64,000 nucleotides of DNA from the NCBI RefSeq assembly GCF_900496995.4, contig NC_044014.1, positions 23,830,234-23,894,233 of the forward strand. Direction: 5' to 3'. Of the stretch, positions 48,701 through 61,000 are shown piece after piece (positions within the stretch are counted from its first letter, which is position 1; every line of letters starts with the position of its first letter). Below the pieces are notes generated by a model. The model had not been told where the DNA came from. It saw only the letters and a program-made list of their open reading frames with translations, and ran no database searches. A program made the position numbers and the translations under genes. The stretch comes from Aquila chrysaetos chrysaetos. Taxonomy: Eukaryota; Chordata; Aves; Accipitriformes; Accipitridae.

Positions 48701-50808
48701 GCTGTTTTAGTTTTGGTTGGAGGGGTGGTGGTGGTTTACCAGGAGTGTGGTGAGGTTTGCTGGCTAAATTCAATCTTTGCTTGAGTACATGGAACTTCCA
48801 CTTAGGTCAGCAGGGTAGTACATGTGCTGCCTGTAGGACCTTTCAGCACTTCAGGGAGGAGTTTTTAATCATACAGGGAACTGTCTGTATCTCACTGTGA
48901 CCACCTCCCTCTTTCCAAATATAACCTTTGCTTAAGTGGCCTTAGGAACAGCCTGCACAAAGCTTTGCTTTCTCTGACTTGTATCTTCAAAATTAATTTA
49001 TTTTTGCACTGCATTCTTGTGCATCTAATTTCAGATGGTCTAACTTCAAATTGTTAATGTCTGCAAAATCATTTCAAGAACAGCAGATGAGGTCTGCCTC
49101 ATTACACAGTGCTGGATGGACATAAGCAGTAGCTAAGACAGGCATCGTCAGCAGGGCTGTCTCCTGAGCACATTTTGATCATGTGGAAGTCTGGCAAACA
49201 GCACCAGTCTGGCAAATAGCCTTCACCATTTTAATGTTCCAAAGATAGAGAATTAAACCTTGATCCTGCTCCCCATTTTCCCTGGAGCCCAGGACTGATC
49301 TGTGCTGAAAGTATTCATAAGCAGCGGATTTCAACATGATTCAATCTGTTCTGAAAAAAAGTTGCAAAACTCTTGATTTGGCTTTTTTTCTGGTTGTTTT
49401 TTATTTTGAAATACATCTTATGTAATATTTGTTATTTTAAAATATTTCATATATGCTTAATCTCCTCCACTTCTACACAGACATCAGGAAGACTTGTCAG
49501 TAGTTTGTAGCGCCACAGTATGAGAAACAGTTAATGCCAGGCTCCCTCCTGCCACTAAGTGGGCTTAATGCACGATGAGATGTAGGACTGGGACAGAAAC
49601 ATGTAGAATTTGATCACAGAGCTGGAGTGTGTTTTGAAATACCTGGCGTGCCCATGGTCTGTTACTTGCTGGGCAGCCTGTTTGCCTGCGTGCCCAACAT
49701 GTACCACCCAGGAATCTCCTTCAAGCTGCAGCAATCCTCTCGCTGCCAAAACTCCCCAGTATGAGGCTGGCCTTCTCCTCTGGTATGTGGGATTGAGCAA
49801 CACCATATGTGAACGCCAAAAGAGGACAGATTAGGAAGAAAGGATTTCCTGAGATTTTAAACCCTCCAGACTTAACACCGCAAATGCCAAAACCCCAGGT
49901 AACTCGAAGAACAGTGGCAACATCTAGTGGCCGTTGAAGCTATAGGTCTGTACTGCCTGGGAATACCCTCATTCTTCCTACATGCCACATGCCCTGCTGT
50001 GCTCTTTGCTGGACACTTCTTCCATCGGGTATGATTGTTTGGGGGTAGATAGCCCCATTAGGCACCTTACTATTTCCTGGTTTTAAACTACTCTCTGAGT
50101 AGTGCACTGAAGTCCAAGTTCATCCCTAGCCTGCTGCATAGCTGTTCAGTAATCCTTCGGCTTTGCTTTGCGCCAGTAACCTCAGGGCTGGCTCCTGTTC
50201 CGCCTTTGAAAGTCTGTTTGTCTGGCTCGTTCTGACATGATCTGCTGTGAGAAGAAATGACTCTCACTTGAGAAGGTTGTAGAGGTTAACAGGGAATTTA
50301 ATGAGAGCCCTGGACACAGCAACTGTCCTGCACTGTGTCAAACCATCTGGAATAGCTCATAATCCTACTATATCAGCTTTATTAAGCAAAACAAGATGCA
50401 GTCCTAATCTGCAGCCTGTGCATCTGTAGACTTATTTCTTTGGAAGCTGTGCTTCTGGTTGGACAGAAGCTCAGGTTTGGCATCAGCAAACATTGCTGCC
50501 GCTTTGTGCGTTTCCTGTCCACAAATCAATCAGAAATATGCTGGATAGTCCCAAGACACACCTCCAGACCACAGCATAAGGAACCCCTCCTTGTAATTAA
50601 TCTGAAAAACATCCACAAAATGATACCCGGACAAGTGTCCAGAGTCTGCAGTCTAATCCTACAGCTGACCCCAGTGTCTCCTGCAGTGCTCAGGAATTGC
50701 TGTCTGTGAGTGACATGCATCTGGGAAAGGCAACCTGCTAACACTTGTCCTAAACCGAGTACAGTGAAACTCTCAGGACCCAGAAATTGAGTAGACTTAA
50801 CATGAATT

Positions 50809-50834
50809 GGATTAGGGTTAGAGTTAGGATTAGG
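50809..50834. repeat. Degenerate interstitial telomere-like repeat
   Basis: The + strand reads ATTAGGGTTAGAGTTAGGAT followed by TAGGC, about four TTAGGG-like units with single changes. It is too short to be a functional telomere. It may be a fusion or repair relic, or chance. Confidence 0.5.
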
Positions 50835-50997
50835 CTTGGAGCCTGAGGGTACAATGGGATATATTTGATTTTCTGACTGATTTGGTTTTCTCATTTCTTG
50901 GTTAATATTAAGAATAAGTTGAATTGTTCAATGTGAGTTTATATTTGGATTTACCAGAGCTGACAAACTTCCGTTGATACCAGATTTACAAGCAGAG

Positions 50998-51016
50998 GGT
51001 AGGGTTTAGGTTAGAG
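50998..51016. repeat. Second telomere-like patch
   Basis: GGGTAGGGTTTAGGTTAGAG on the + strand, about 170 bp from the first and in the same orientation. It is followed by GGGGCAGG/CTGGGGC-type short repeats at 51017-51070. Confidence 0.4.
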
Positions 51017-51409
51017 CAGGCTGAGGGGCAGGGCTGGGGCAGGCCTGCTGGGGCAGGCCAGCTGGGGCTGGTCCATAAATTTCTTAACCCTGTCAGTAAA
51101 TGAGTGTTTTATAGCCTGTAGTACCAAAGTTTTGGATCTCACTTAAGTTTTTGCTTGCATGGGGCTTTTTTAATGTGTAGGGGTTTTAAGTCCAATTTAG
51201 GTGTTTGTATTGCCAAGACATCCCATCCTTATTTTGGACTCCTTATATTCTTTTGGCCTTAGTAGTTTGTTGGTAGTGCTAACTGCATGTGCTGTACACA
51301 TAGCAGTTCCTCCTGGGTGCCAAGCAAAGAAGGTGACAAAATGCCACATGTAAAGTGCATATCACAAGTTTATTCTTCTGCACAAACAAATAGAAAGTGA
51401 CTGTAAATT

Positions 51410-51424
51410 GGGGGGGGGGGGGGG
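51410..51424. repeat. G homopolymer, 15 bases
   Basis: Fifteen consecutive G on the + strand in the intergenic region. Confidence 0.8.
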
Positions 51425-54400
51425 ACACGACAAAACAGAAAAGGAAAAAAAAAGTATTTCCATAAACAAAGATGCCACTTCTCACCTTCTTCTGGGGCCA
51501 CATCTTCCACCAGACAGAGCACTGCTCCTGGGCTCCCATTTTCAGAACACTGACGAGTTTCTTCTAGGAAGAGGGTCTGGTAGGGGATGCTGGATATTAT
51601 ACCAGAAAGGGAGCGTATTCTTTCTGAGGGACAATCTTGGATTGCACTGTGCTCATGTCTGGCATCAATGACTCCTCATCACACCAGTCTCTTCCAAGAT
51701 CCTTCCTCTCAGCTGCTGCAGGATCTTGAGGTTATCTCTGGCAAGTGTTCCCATATATTCAGAGGGAAAGGACTGATACTTCTGAAGCAAAGATAAACTC
51801 CCAGAATTGCCATAGCTGCAATGTGTAACCTGCGGCATGCTAGAGAGGGGGGATGGTAGGCAGTTTTAAATCAAAACCCATGCAGACATCTTCAAATGCT
51901 TAACAAGGGGACACTGGGGTTTGGCCTACCACTGCCACTTATAACTTAGCAGGTGGGACCTAAAACTTGTCAAACAACTGTTTATGTCTGTGCTTGTTCA
52001 ACAGCTGAGGAATTAGAAATTTGGAGAAGCTCAAGACAAGCTTATATGGTTCAAAAGTATTCCTCGTAACCTCACCTGTGACCTTTCTAACAGGCCAGCC
52101 ACAATATTTTCATGAGCAGACACTAGCAGAGCTGCTTGAAGCCAGCAGTAGTGTAGGTTTCTTCCTTATAGCTTAGCAGATGCATCTGAGTATTATTTCT
52201 CATCTCATGCTACTTGCAGCCACAGGCCTTATTTGGGATACGCCACAAGCACTGTAGGCCTCATCTGCAACACCCTCTGCTTCTGCAGATCAAGTCCTGT
52301 GTCAGCATAGGATCCAGAAAAGATAGGGAGGGGCTGAGATCCATCAAACTACTTTGGCTTTGCTTCTTTGAACCAAGGATGTTAGAAGTGAAATGCAGGA
52401 TCCCCAGCCTCCTGGTTCTTTTCCTTGCTCTGATGTTTAATATTCATTCTCCAATCAGACATAACTTTTTTCATCTCTTGCCCATTACATTATCAGAAAT
52501 GATGGGCCAAATGCAGTTATTCCACTCACTTGGGTCCTGACATCTAACATTCAACAGTGTTTGGCCATCACTCCTTCGCTTGCATCAGTGTCTCCCAGAA
52601 ATCTGGAGTGGGACCACTGAAATACTAACCACATGCAATCTCCCCTACATGCTAAGGCCAGACCTCTCTTTTTTTCCAGTGGCAAAATGAATTTCCCAAG
52701 ACACTCAGGCCCTGAGAGCACTTAACTTTAGGGGCCTGAGGGAAAGGGACACTGGAGTAAGATTCAGACTTTCTGAGGTTATTTTTTCACTGCAGAATTA
52801 TCTTGAGCACCCTTTCTCTGGTCCACACAACCCCGCTTTACACCTGAGTTCAGTAATGCTTTCAACCTAGGCTAGCTTGCCTGTCTAAGGCTAGTGGCTA
52901 AACCCACTAGCCAGTGACAGACAGCGCTCCACAAGGAGACTAGAGACGAAGCTTTTGGAGCACTCCTAGTCCTTGAGTTCCTTCCCACAGCTTTCCTAGA
53001 AAAACAGAAGACTTCTCCTTCCATGTTTGGGAAGAATCACAGAGATTCAGCTTGCTACAGCACACAAGATTTTTTTCCAGAAACACTGGCAATGCAATGC
53101 AGCATAGGATGAGTGAGAAAGCAATTGTCCAAGTTAGGTTTTGTAGCATGGCTGCTCCCCTTCACCAGAACTAAATGGATTCTGGTGATCTGAATTAACT
53201 TCATGGTGACCACTTGTCCTAAGACATCCCTTCTGGGGCTCTCCAGGAACACATAAAATCACCTCAGTTACAATCACCATCAGTTCAAGTTGGCTGCTCC
53301 TATGTCATACAACCAGGTGCAGCACCTCTCCTAGCTCAGCCACCCCTTTGCTCATTAACTCAAGGCATTCCCAAAGGTTTTCTCTCCATCCTCTCCTATG
53401 GCTGATAGTCTGCCAAGTGAGGTGTAAGTGCTGTCCTCCTCCCTCCTCAGCATGCTCATCCTATGTTTCAGGGCCCCCAGGAATGTGCACTGCAAACACA
53501 GGCCTGCAGAACAAGCCCAGCCAGAGTGTGAAGGATTCAAAGGCGGGATTGTGTATTACTTTTCCTTTTCCCTCATTCTCTCCCTCCCAAGCTTGTCCAG
53601 GACTCCAGCTGCTAGCTAGGTTCTCCAGCCCTCTTTTTCTTCGTGGGAGAGCACACATGCAAAATGTCCAGGTGCTCACAGAGAAGCACTTTAGAACCTC
53701 CAAGGAAAAGTAGAGCCTCCAGCTTTTGTGAAAAGGGCTACACATCATAAGCTCCAGCTGCGCAAAGGAAGGTTGGCTTGGACTTACTGTGAAATCACAC
53801 TAGCTGCACTGCTTATAGATGTGGCATCAGTCCCATTTGCACACATTTTTTTCTTCCCAGAATGTACAGTTTTGTACATCCAAAGTTGGTGCTCAGTCCA
53901 GTCAGAGAACGCCTTCTGCTTGAAGGAGAAGAGCAAATCTCATGAGATGGAGACATGTCTCAAGCAGGGCTATGAGACCCTCATCCTACCTCCAGTACTC
54001 ATTCCTGAGGGTTTAGGAAAAGGCTGGGCAACCCCTGCCCAGGAAGAGGTGGCAAGCCCCTTCCTTATAGCTGGGGCATCTGCTGTGTTGGGAGCCAGTC
54101 ATTCAGAAGCAATGCTTTCTTGGTGTACTTGTGGGATCACACTGCAAAAGTGGCTGCTGCAAAAGGGGGAGCACAGGTGGAAAGCAAATGGCAGGGGTCT
54201 GTGCAAACCAGAACACGGATGACATGCACACACACATGCACAGTCCTTACTAATATCCTGAATTCTTCCTTGGGAAAGGGAATGCTTTCTTCTTGTATGC
54301 CTTTAGTGTAGGGATTAAGTCTGAGACTAGCCTGGGACATTCAAGGAATAACCAGTCCTGTTTCCCCAGCATTGCCAGCAAACTGAGCTCTGTATGTAAG

Positions 54401-54900
54401 TGCAGGTCCTCCGGGACTCTCAGAGCACTTCAGTTCTTATCAAATAGACCCCAAGGATACTTAAATCATTTAGTATGAAATTCTACTTGTGACTTTCTGT
54501 TTTCCTGTCCTCCATTTCTATACTGAGAGCATCTGTAAAGGGATTCTGTTTTCCAGCTCATCACAGTTTTCAGCAAGTTTTATATCATGACCCATTTCCA
54601 ATCTAGCCACACTTCTGTCCTAAACTAAACAAAAAGATGATGTGCAAATGCATATTCAATCCTGCCTCCTTTTAAAGCCAACTGTACCTTCTCCCACGCA
54701 ATCCTCCTTTGTACTTACAGCATCTGTATCCTGTTCCAGTGGGACTAATGCTGCAGGGCCTTCCTTGCACCAACCAGCCACTGCCTGAGCTTAGCTTTGA
54801 CTTTGTGTATCCTCAAAAATTGATACTTCCTTCTGCAGTTCCTCCAGCTTGTGATAGCCCCACCAAGTCCATTCAACGTCCCTCTTCCGCAAACTGCTCC

Positions 54901-55674
54901 CAGACTTAATAGCCATGTTTAGCACCGGCTAGGATGACTCTCCTTTTTACTCCCAGCCCTGGTGACTGGAGGAATGGGCACACGTGGCCACCCACCTGTG
55001 CAGGGCACACTGCCCACGTGTGCATGTGCAAACACCCCTGCTCACTCTGCTCTCTCACCTCCTTTCCCATGCCCCTCCAGAAGGGAGTCTGGGAGAAGCA
55101 TCCAAGGCAAAGCCCCACTTCTACTTTCACTCCCTGCTGAGTGTTGCTGTGTGCATGTGTGTGCATGTGTACAGACTGACAGGCTCATAGAAAAGCAGTC
55201 TAATGGGGAAGCTAGGGCTTCTGTACTGTAATCCCACCTCTGACCTTTTCTTCCTGGAAAGCTCTTGCCCCCCGAGTCTCCCTCCATTCAGGGATGACTC
55301 CAAAGCCCTTGGGAAAGGAGAACCACTACCGAGGACATCTCACATGTCCTTATGTGAGACAACCCCTGCCATTCACCCCCTCCAGAGGTGGGTTTTGCTG
55401 CTGCATGCAAGTTCCCAGTCTCTCTGTACCATACTTGGGTCCTCTCTCCACATTCTTCCTCCTGCTGTAGCCACAGCTAGTAAGCCTTGCCATGAAGCTG
55501 CCCATCTGAGACCAAGGGGAGGCTGGGGGAGAGGGTGGTGCAGAAGGGGAGTAATTTTTTTTTTTTCTCTTTTCTTCATTTTGTGTCACTCATCTCAATG
55601 TACTGAGCTGACATGAAAGACAAAACGAGCACTATCTCTGCGGGGCCACAGATGGGATGGGAGGGGTGCCTGCC
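54901..55674 (-). other. SYNPO2L: Probable SYNPO2L 3' UTR (proximal part)
   Basis: Minus-strand sequence immediately after the SYNPO2L stop codon. No canonical AATAAA is seen in this stretch, so the end of the transcript cannot be placed. An A-rich run at about 55553-55563 (minus strand) follows the stop by roughly 110 bases. It could misprime oligo-dT in cDNA data. Confidence 0.45.
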
Positions 55675-58013
55675 TCAGTGGTGGCCAAAGCTCGGCCTCC
55701 ACACATTGGCCTGCATCCCCGTTCTCGCTGCTGAGAATTTGGGCCTGGCTACCTGAAACCGAGAGGCCGAGGCTGGGTTTGGGGAAGGCCCCTGGCCTGC
55801 CTGACCAGGCTCTGGGAAGCTCTGGTATGGCTTAGGGGACTGGCTGAGCTCCACCTGGAAGGGCGCTGGTGTAGCGGGGGCAGAAGAGGCCATTTCTGTT
55901 CTCCACACTGGCTCATCCAATGTGGTGGCCGAGCGGGGCGCAAGCACAGTGGGTGCCAGGCTGCTTGAGGCTGGCATGGGAGCTGGAGTGGAGAAGCGAC
56001 GAATCTCCTGGGTCTTGGCTGTTTTCACGGGGATCTGCTTGGCTGCTGTGAAGGATGACCTAGCCTGCGGGGCTGGCTGTCCAGGAGAATCCTGAATGCT
56101 GGAGCTTGGGGTTTCCCCAAAACAGAACATGGCTGACTTTAATTGATAGGGCTGGTGGCGCATTAAATCAATGACCTTGATCCCTGATTTCTGGCCAGGT
56201 GCCTTTTTCACTTTGCTCTCTGCTTTGCTAGCCTGAGATTTGCTGGCTGCCAGGGGATAGAAAGGGGAATGCATTGGGTTGTAAGCTATTGGAGGGGGAG
56301 CCCGGATGTTGGGTGAATATTTCCAGGATGAGGGTAGAGAAGGGGAAGGAGAGGGGGTTCTAGGCTTGGATTCTGGCTTTGGTGTTGTCTCCACCACAAA
56401 TTTGTCCATGCGGCTCTGGCGTTTGGCAAAGAGCTCTGCCCCCTTGCCTTTAAGCTGAGGCATGTCCTGGGCCCCATTTACCAGTCCAGCATCTTGCTGC
56501 TGAGGCTTAGGAGCCACTGGAGGTGGGGTCTTGAATTTGCGGCCAGAGGACTGCATGAAGTTGCAGGCCTCAGCACCCAGGCTGAGGAAGTCCTCCTCAG
56601 GCCCAGACTCGAAGCCTGCGCCAGGGTGGTCACCTTTCGGCTTCTCATCCAGGTTCTGCACCAGAGACAGGAGCTCAGGGTTCGGTGAATTCTTCTTCTT
56701 CTCCTCAATCTTACTGAACATGGGTTTCTTGTTGCCCCGCCGGCGAGCCTCCTGCAGGATGCCTGTGCGGGGAGCTGGCGTGGCAATCCTCTGCTCCCTG
56801 GAGGTTAAGGGCTCAGAAGGAGGTCGTGGCATTGCTGGTGAGACAGCAGGAGAAGGCTGCTTTGGCACGGGGGAACTGCTTATCGTGTGCTGTGATGGTG
56901 CTGGACTAATATACAAAGAAGAAGAGGCTGTTCCAGGGACTCGTGGCTGGGATGCTGCAGAGGCCTCCCCTCCTGGCTTTGAGGGAGTTGACAGAAAGAT
57001 AGAGGTGGTGGATGTCCGGGCAGTGTTGGCAGAAGGCTTAGTCTCTGGAGCACCTCCTCCTCCTCCTCTTGGCTGTGACTGTGGTGGTGGTGTTGGCCTT
57101 CCTGGTGCAGGAATATACAGAGATGTGGAGGAGCTGACTGGACCGCGGTGTGTTGGCACTGGTGCATCGGTAGGTGTTCCTGGAGCCGGAGGTGAGAAAG
57201 GGGGAACCACCGTGCTTTGCCCACTCAGATTTTCACTAGGTTTTTTGGGTGCGGATGGCCTGAAGATGACAGAGGATGTTGCTGGGCGTTGGCCAGAAAA
57301 GCCAGGAGTAAAGGGCCGTGCAGACCTGTTGAACATGCTTGTTGAGCTTGCAGAGAAGGAGTCAGGGGTGCTTGGGGGAGGTGGGACAAAAGTGGGGCTA
57401 GGGGGAGCTAGGAGCTGAGTGGGGAGGGTGGCTGCCTGCTTGCTGGGCACTTGCACACCTTCCAGGTGGATGCTGAGGGGCATGCTGTCTGCCTTCTGTG
57501 GCACAGGCATATCTCCGTTCACTGTGCCCTGCTGTGGCTGGGCAGCTGGCGCAAGCTGGGGGCTCTTCTGCACCGGGACTCTCTCGACTGTGTACTTCCC
57601 AGCCCGTTCCCTCTGCTGCTCAAATAATCGTGCTCCTTTACCTGAGGCCTCACTCAAACCTTTTTGCTTCTCTTCCTTCTGTTCAGAGTCAGACTTGGAC
57701 TTTTCAATGTCCAGGTAAGTGTTGTCCCAGTCCGAGTGATTAGTTAGGCTTCGGGCATCAGAGAAACCTTCCTCATCAAATTCAGACTCACTAGTTGGAA
57801 AAACTCCGTCTTCCTCCTCGTAGGAGCGGTCTTCGTCAACACTCCCAAAGCTTACCAATGTATACTTCTTAGCTCTCTGCCTGCGCTTCTTGAACATCAG
57901 CACCCCCTTGGAGTGGGGGTTGGGTGCATCTGTCAGCAGGGATGCAATGGTTCTGCACTTGGTTTTGGCTTCTTTCACGTTCTTCTCTTGGATGCTCTCG
58001 TGGCGGTGGAGCT
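55675..58013 (-). CDS. SYNPO2L: SYNPO2L terminal coding exon
   Basis: 2339 nt from the acceptor TTTTTGTCTCTTGCAG|AGCTCCAC to a TGA stop at 55677-55675. The first two bases finish a codon (xAG) from an upstream exon, then LHRHESIQEKNVKEAKTK. The frame is open further upstream through the acceptor, with no ATG in frame, so translation must begin in another exon. A single large 3' exon carrying most of the protein is the usual structure of this gene family. Confidence 0.96.
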
Positions 58014-61000
58014 CTGCAAGAGACAAAAAGACGCAAGCTCAGAGCTCAGCAAAAGGCTGGGTGGGCAAAGATGGACAGTGATATGGCTGTAGGTATTCTA
58101 GTGCCCATACGAGGAAAAACACTGTCACCCACTGCCCTTCTTTTTCTTTCCTACCTTTGCTGATAGTGTCTTTAGGAACTGCTGATAGAAATCAAGGTGC
58201 AGTTTTCTCTTTCCCTGCAAACACAATAGAAGTCCATGCAGGTGTGCGAAAGGAACTCCTCCAACTCTGAGGCTGCTCTCTGTTTCCTGGTCAGACCTGG
58301 GGTTTCCTATTTCTGCAGCATGTGGCCAAGAGTCCCAGACTGTATCTCACAGCGTTTTTACAGTGCATGCCCTTGCTCCTGGGAATTTTTACCATTTACT
58401 TATCACCCTGAAGGTGGAGCCCTGCGTTTTGTAGACCTTCTTCCTCCCATATGGAGGATTCCCAGGAGCAAGTAATCTCTCTGGCCCTGATTGTTTGGGA
58501 AGCAGCCACTGCTACTGTTAGCATCCATGCATGTGTGCAATGGGAGAGGTCCTCTGCAGGCATAGCCGGGCTGCTCCTGCTCTGGGCCCTGCAGTGCCAG
58601 CTACAGAGTGTCTTGCAGCAGCATTGTGTGTAGGGCTGTTTGCTGCTCTCTGCAGCAGCCCTGCAACAGCAGGAGGCATGTTTTCACCCTTGCTGTGGTC
58701 TCTTGCCTGTGCCCCGTGCCCAGCAAGGAAGAATAGCGTTTGCTCCTGAGCAAGAATCCCAGACCCCCACAACTGATCAGCCAGGCCAGAAGGAATCCAC
58801 TTAGACAGGCTTGCTTGGAAAAGCCAACACCTGTCAGGACACTGGCATGAAACTGTGGGACAATAATTTTCCACCTGCTCTGCCAGCCCAGCAGTCAGTA
58901 GAGCCCCAGGAAGGAACACTGTGTTCTCTGCCTTGCATGCAGGGAAAGCAGGGGGTGAACAAGATTCCATAGTAAAACCAAACTTGGCTGCCCTAAGGAA
59001 AGTATGGACATGCCTTGAATCAGTGTTCAAGTGACAGAAATCAGCACTAACCTTGTGCAGAAAAAACCCACATACCTAAACCATAGACTAATTTCTGATT
59101 TCTTTAATTTCATTCTTTTCCTTACTCCCATTGTCTTTTTCCCAGCATGATAATACAGGTGAAACATCCATCCACTGCCTGCATCTAATAATTTGTCAAA
59201 AAACTGTGTAGCACCTTGTCCAGATCAGACATTCTCAAGAAAGAGGTACAAAATTATGCCCTGCTGAAGGGAGGGATAGGAGAGGAGAGGGGAGGAGAGG
59301 GGAGGAGAGGGAGAGGGAGAGGGAGAGGGAGAGGGAGAGGGAGAGGAGAGGAGAGGAGAGGAGAGGGAGAGGGAGAGGGGGAGAGAGGAGAAGAGAGGAG
59401 AGGGGAGGGGAGAGGGGAGGAGAGGAGAGAAGAGAGAGGAGAGGGAGAGGGAGAGGGAGAGGAGATAGGAGAGGAGAGGAGAGGGAAGGAGAGGAGACGA
59501 GAGGGGAGAGGAGAGGAGAGAGGAGAGGAGAGGGAGAGGGAGAGGGGGAGAGAGGAGAAGAGAGGAGAGGGGAGGGGAGAGGGGAGGAGAGGAGAGAAGA
59601 GAGAGGAGAGGGAGAGCTGCAGGCAGTGCTGGGAGATGGTGTTAGCTCAAGAGAGGATGGAAACCGCTCAGTCCTCTCAGGATCTCACTTCTGACCCTGT
59701 TATCACAGAGCATTCATTCAATGGGGACCTGCTAATGTGGTGAAGTTACCTGCAGTGGGGAACAGGGAGATCAGCTAAGAAGAATACCAGTTTTCCTGAG
59801 GGCTGCAGATGTCTCCCAAAACCTGGCTAGGCTGCACAATTGTGGCAGGTGTCATCATTCCATACCGCACCAGTGTAACCACAGCAGAAAGAGCTTCCCT
59901 CTGTCACCCTATGCTGAAAATAAGGTGTTGATGTGCAGAGCAGTCACCCTTCCAGGAAGCTTAAGATAAATACAAGGAGAGACTCTTCTCAAGGTTTGCA
60001 GCCATTCCATAGCACATGCTGCTGCTTTGGGATTTCAACAAGGGGACTTCTGCGATCTGAGATCACCTCATGTGGATGCACAGTCCATTCCTCCCCTTTG
60101 CACCCAGAAAACTGGAAACAGCAAAATCAATGCTGAAAAAATGGCTCACTATTTGTACTTGCACTTGCGAAGTGAAGGCTCTCTGCAAAACTCTTACAGA
60201 ATGACTCTGCCTTGCTCAACCAAGACTGAAGTAGTGTCCAGGTTTCTGTGGAGAGCTAGTGCTCTTCAGGGCAATCATAGACTTGCCCTCAAACACCTGC
60301 TCTCCATGATGGAAACTAGCTACAGTCCCTGAAGGTCTGTCCACTCCACTTACAGATCTGCATGCATGTGTTTCTGGGGGTTGTTCACAATGGAGAAAAT
60401 AAGAGAGATTTCTTTCTTGCTACAGGCATCTTTGCTACAAGCTACTGCACCTCACCTGCCTCATATTTTGCTTCTAAATTTACAAGGAGGAAGAGCAGCA
60501 CTACAGAATCTTAGTCAAGTGCAGAATATGTAAACTCTGGACCATGAGTGACTCACAGGAGGATTTCTGGCATCAGGAGCTAACAGCTAGGGAGCTACAC
60601 CATCCAAAGTGAGTGACTGTGTAGCTCCTTCTGACAGCAGAGTACCATGAAAGCGCTCAACTCTAGAGTCTGGGCTAGCAAATACTGTTAGAGAAAATGT
60701 AACAGTAGACAGTCTTGGCTATGGCTCCACCAACTCTTGGTCCTGGCTTAGTATTAGCATTTATGTACAGCTTCCCTCAGAAGTTGCTCTGAACTTCCCT
60801 GTGCTGTGAAGCAGCTGGCAAGTAAGGCCCTCTGGGACCTGCTACTCGCCTCCCTCTTCTCTTCTTCCTGCTTTCCTCCTTACCAAAGGCTAAAGCACAT
60901 AACTAATTATACCAATCCTCCCAACAGAAAAATGATTGCGCTATTCAAGCTACAATCTCCCACAACAGTTTAAGAAAAAAAGAGAAAGAGAAATCTTCCT

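Larger units (their letters stand above)
44930..54900. other. Intergenic region MYOZ1-SYNPO2L
   Basis: No exon, RNA gene or intact transposon is recognised. It includes G runs at 45750-45763 and 51410-51424 and telomere-like repeats at 50809-50834 and 50998-51016. Its right-hand end probably contains the SYNPO2L 3' UTR. Open frames are short, overlap on both strands and match nothing known. Confidence 0.6.

Noticed and set aside
51105-51115. GGCTATAAAAC on the minus strand
   Set aside because: A TATA-like match with no supporting exon or factor sites. Expected by chance in 64 kb.
57890-58163. + strand frames opposite the SYNPO2L exon
   Set aside because: Antisense shadows of the SYNPO2L coding sequence.
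59216-59743. 175-residue frame rich in E/R/G
   Set aside because: Artefact of the GA simple repeat.
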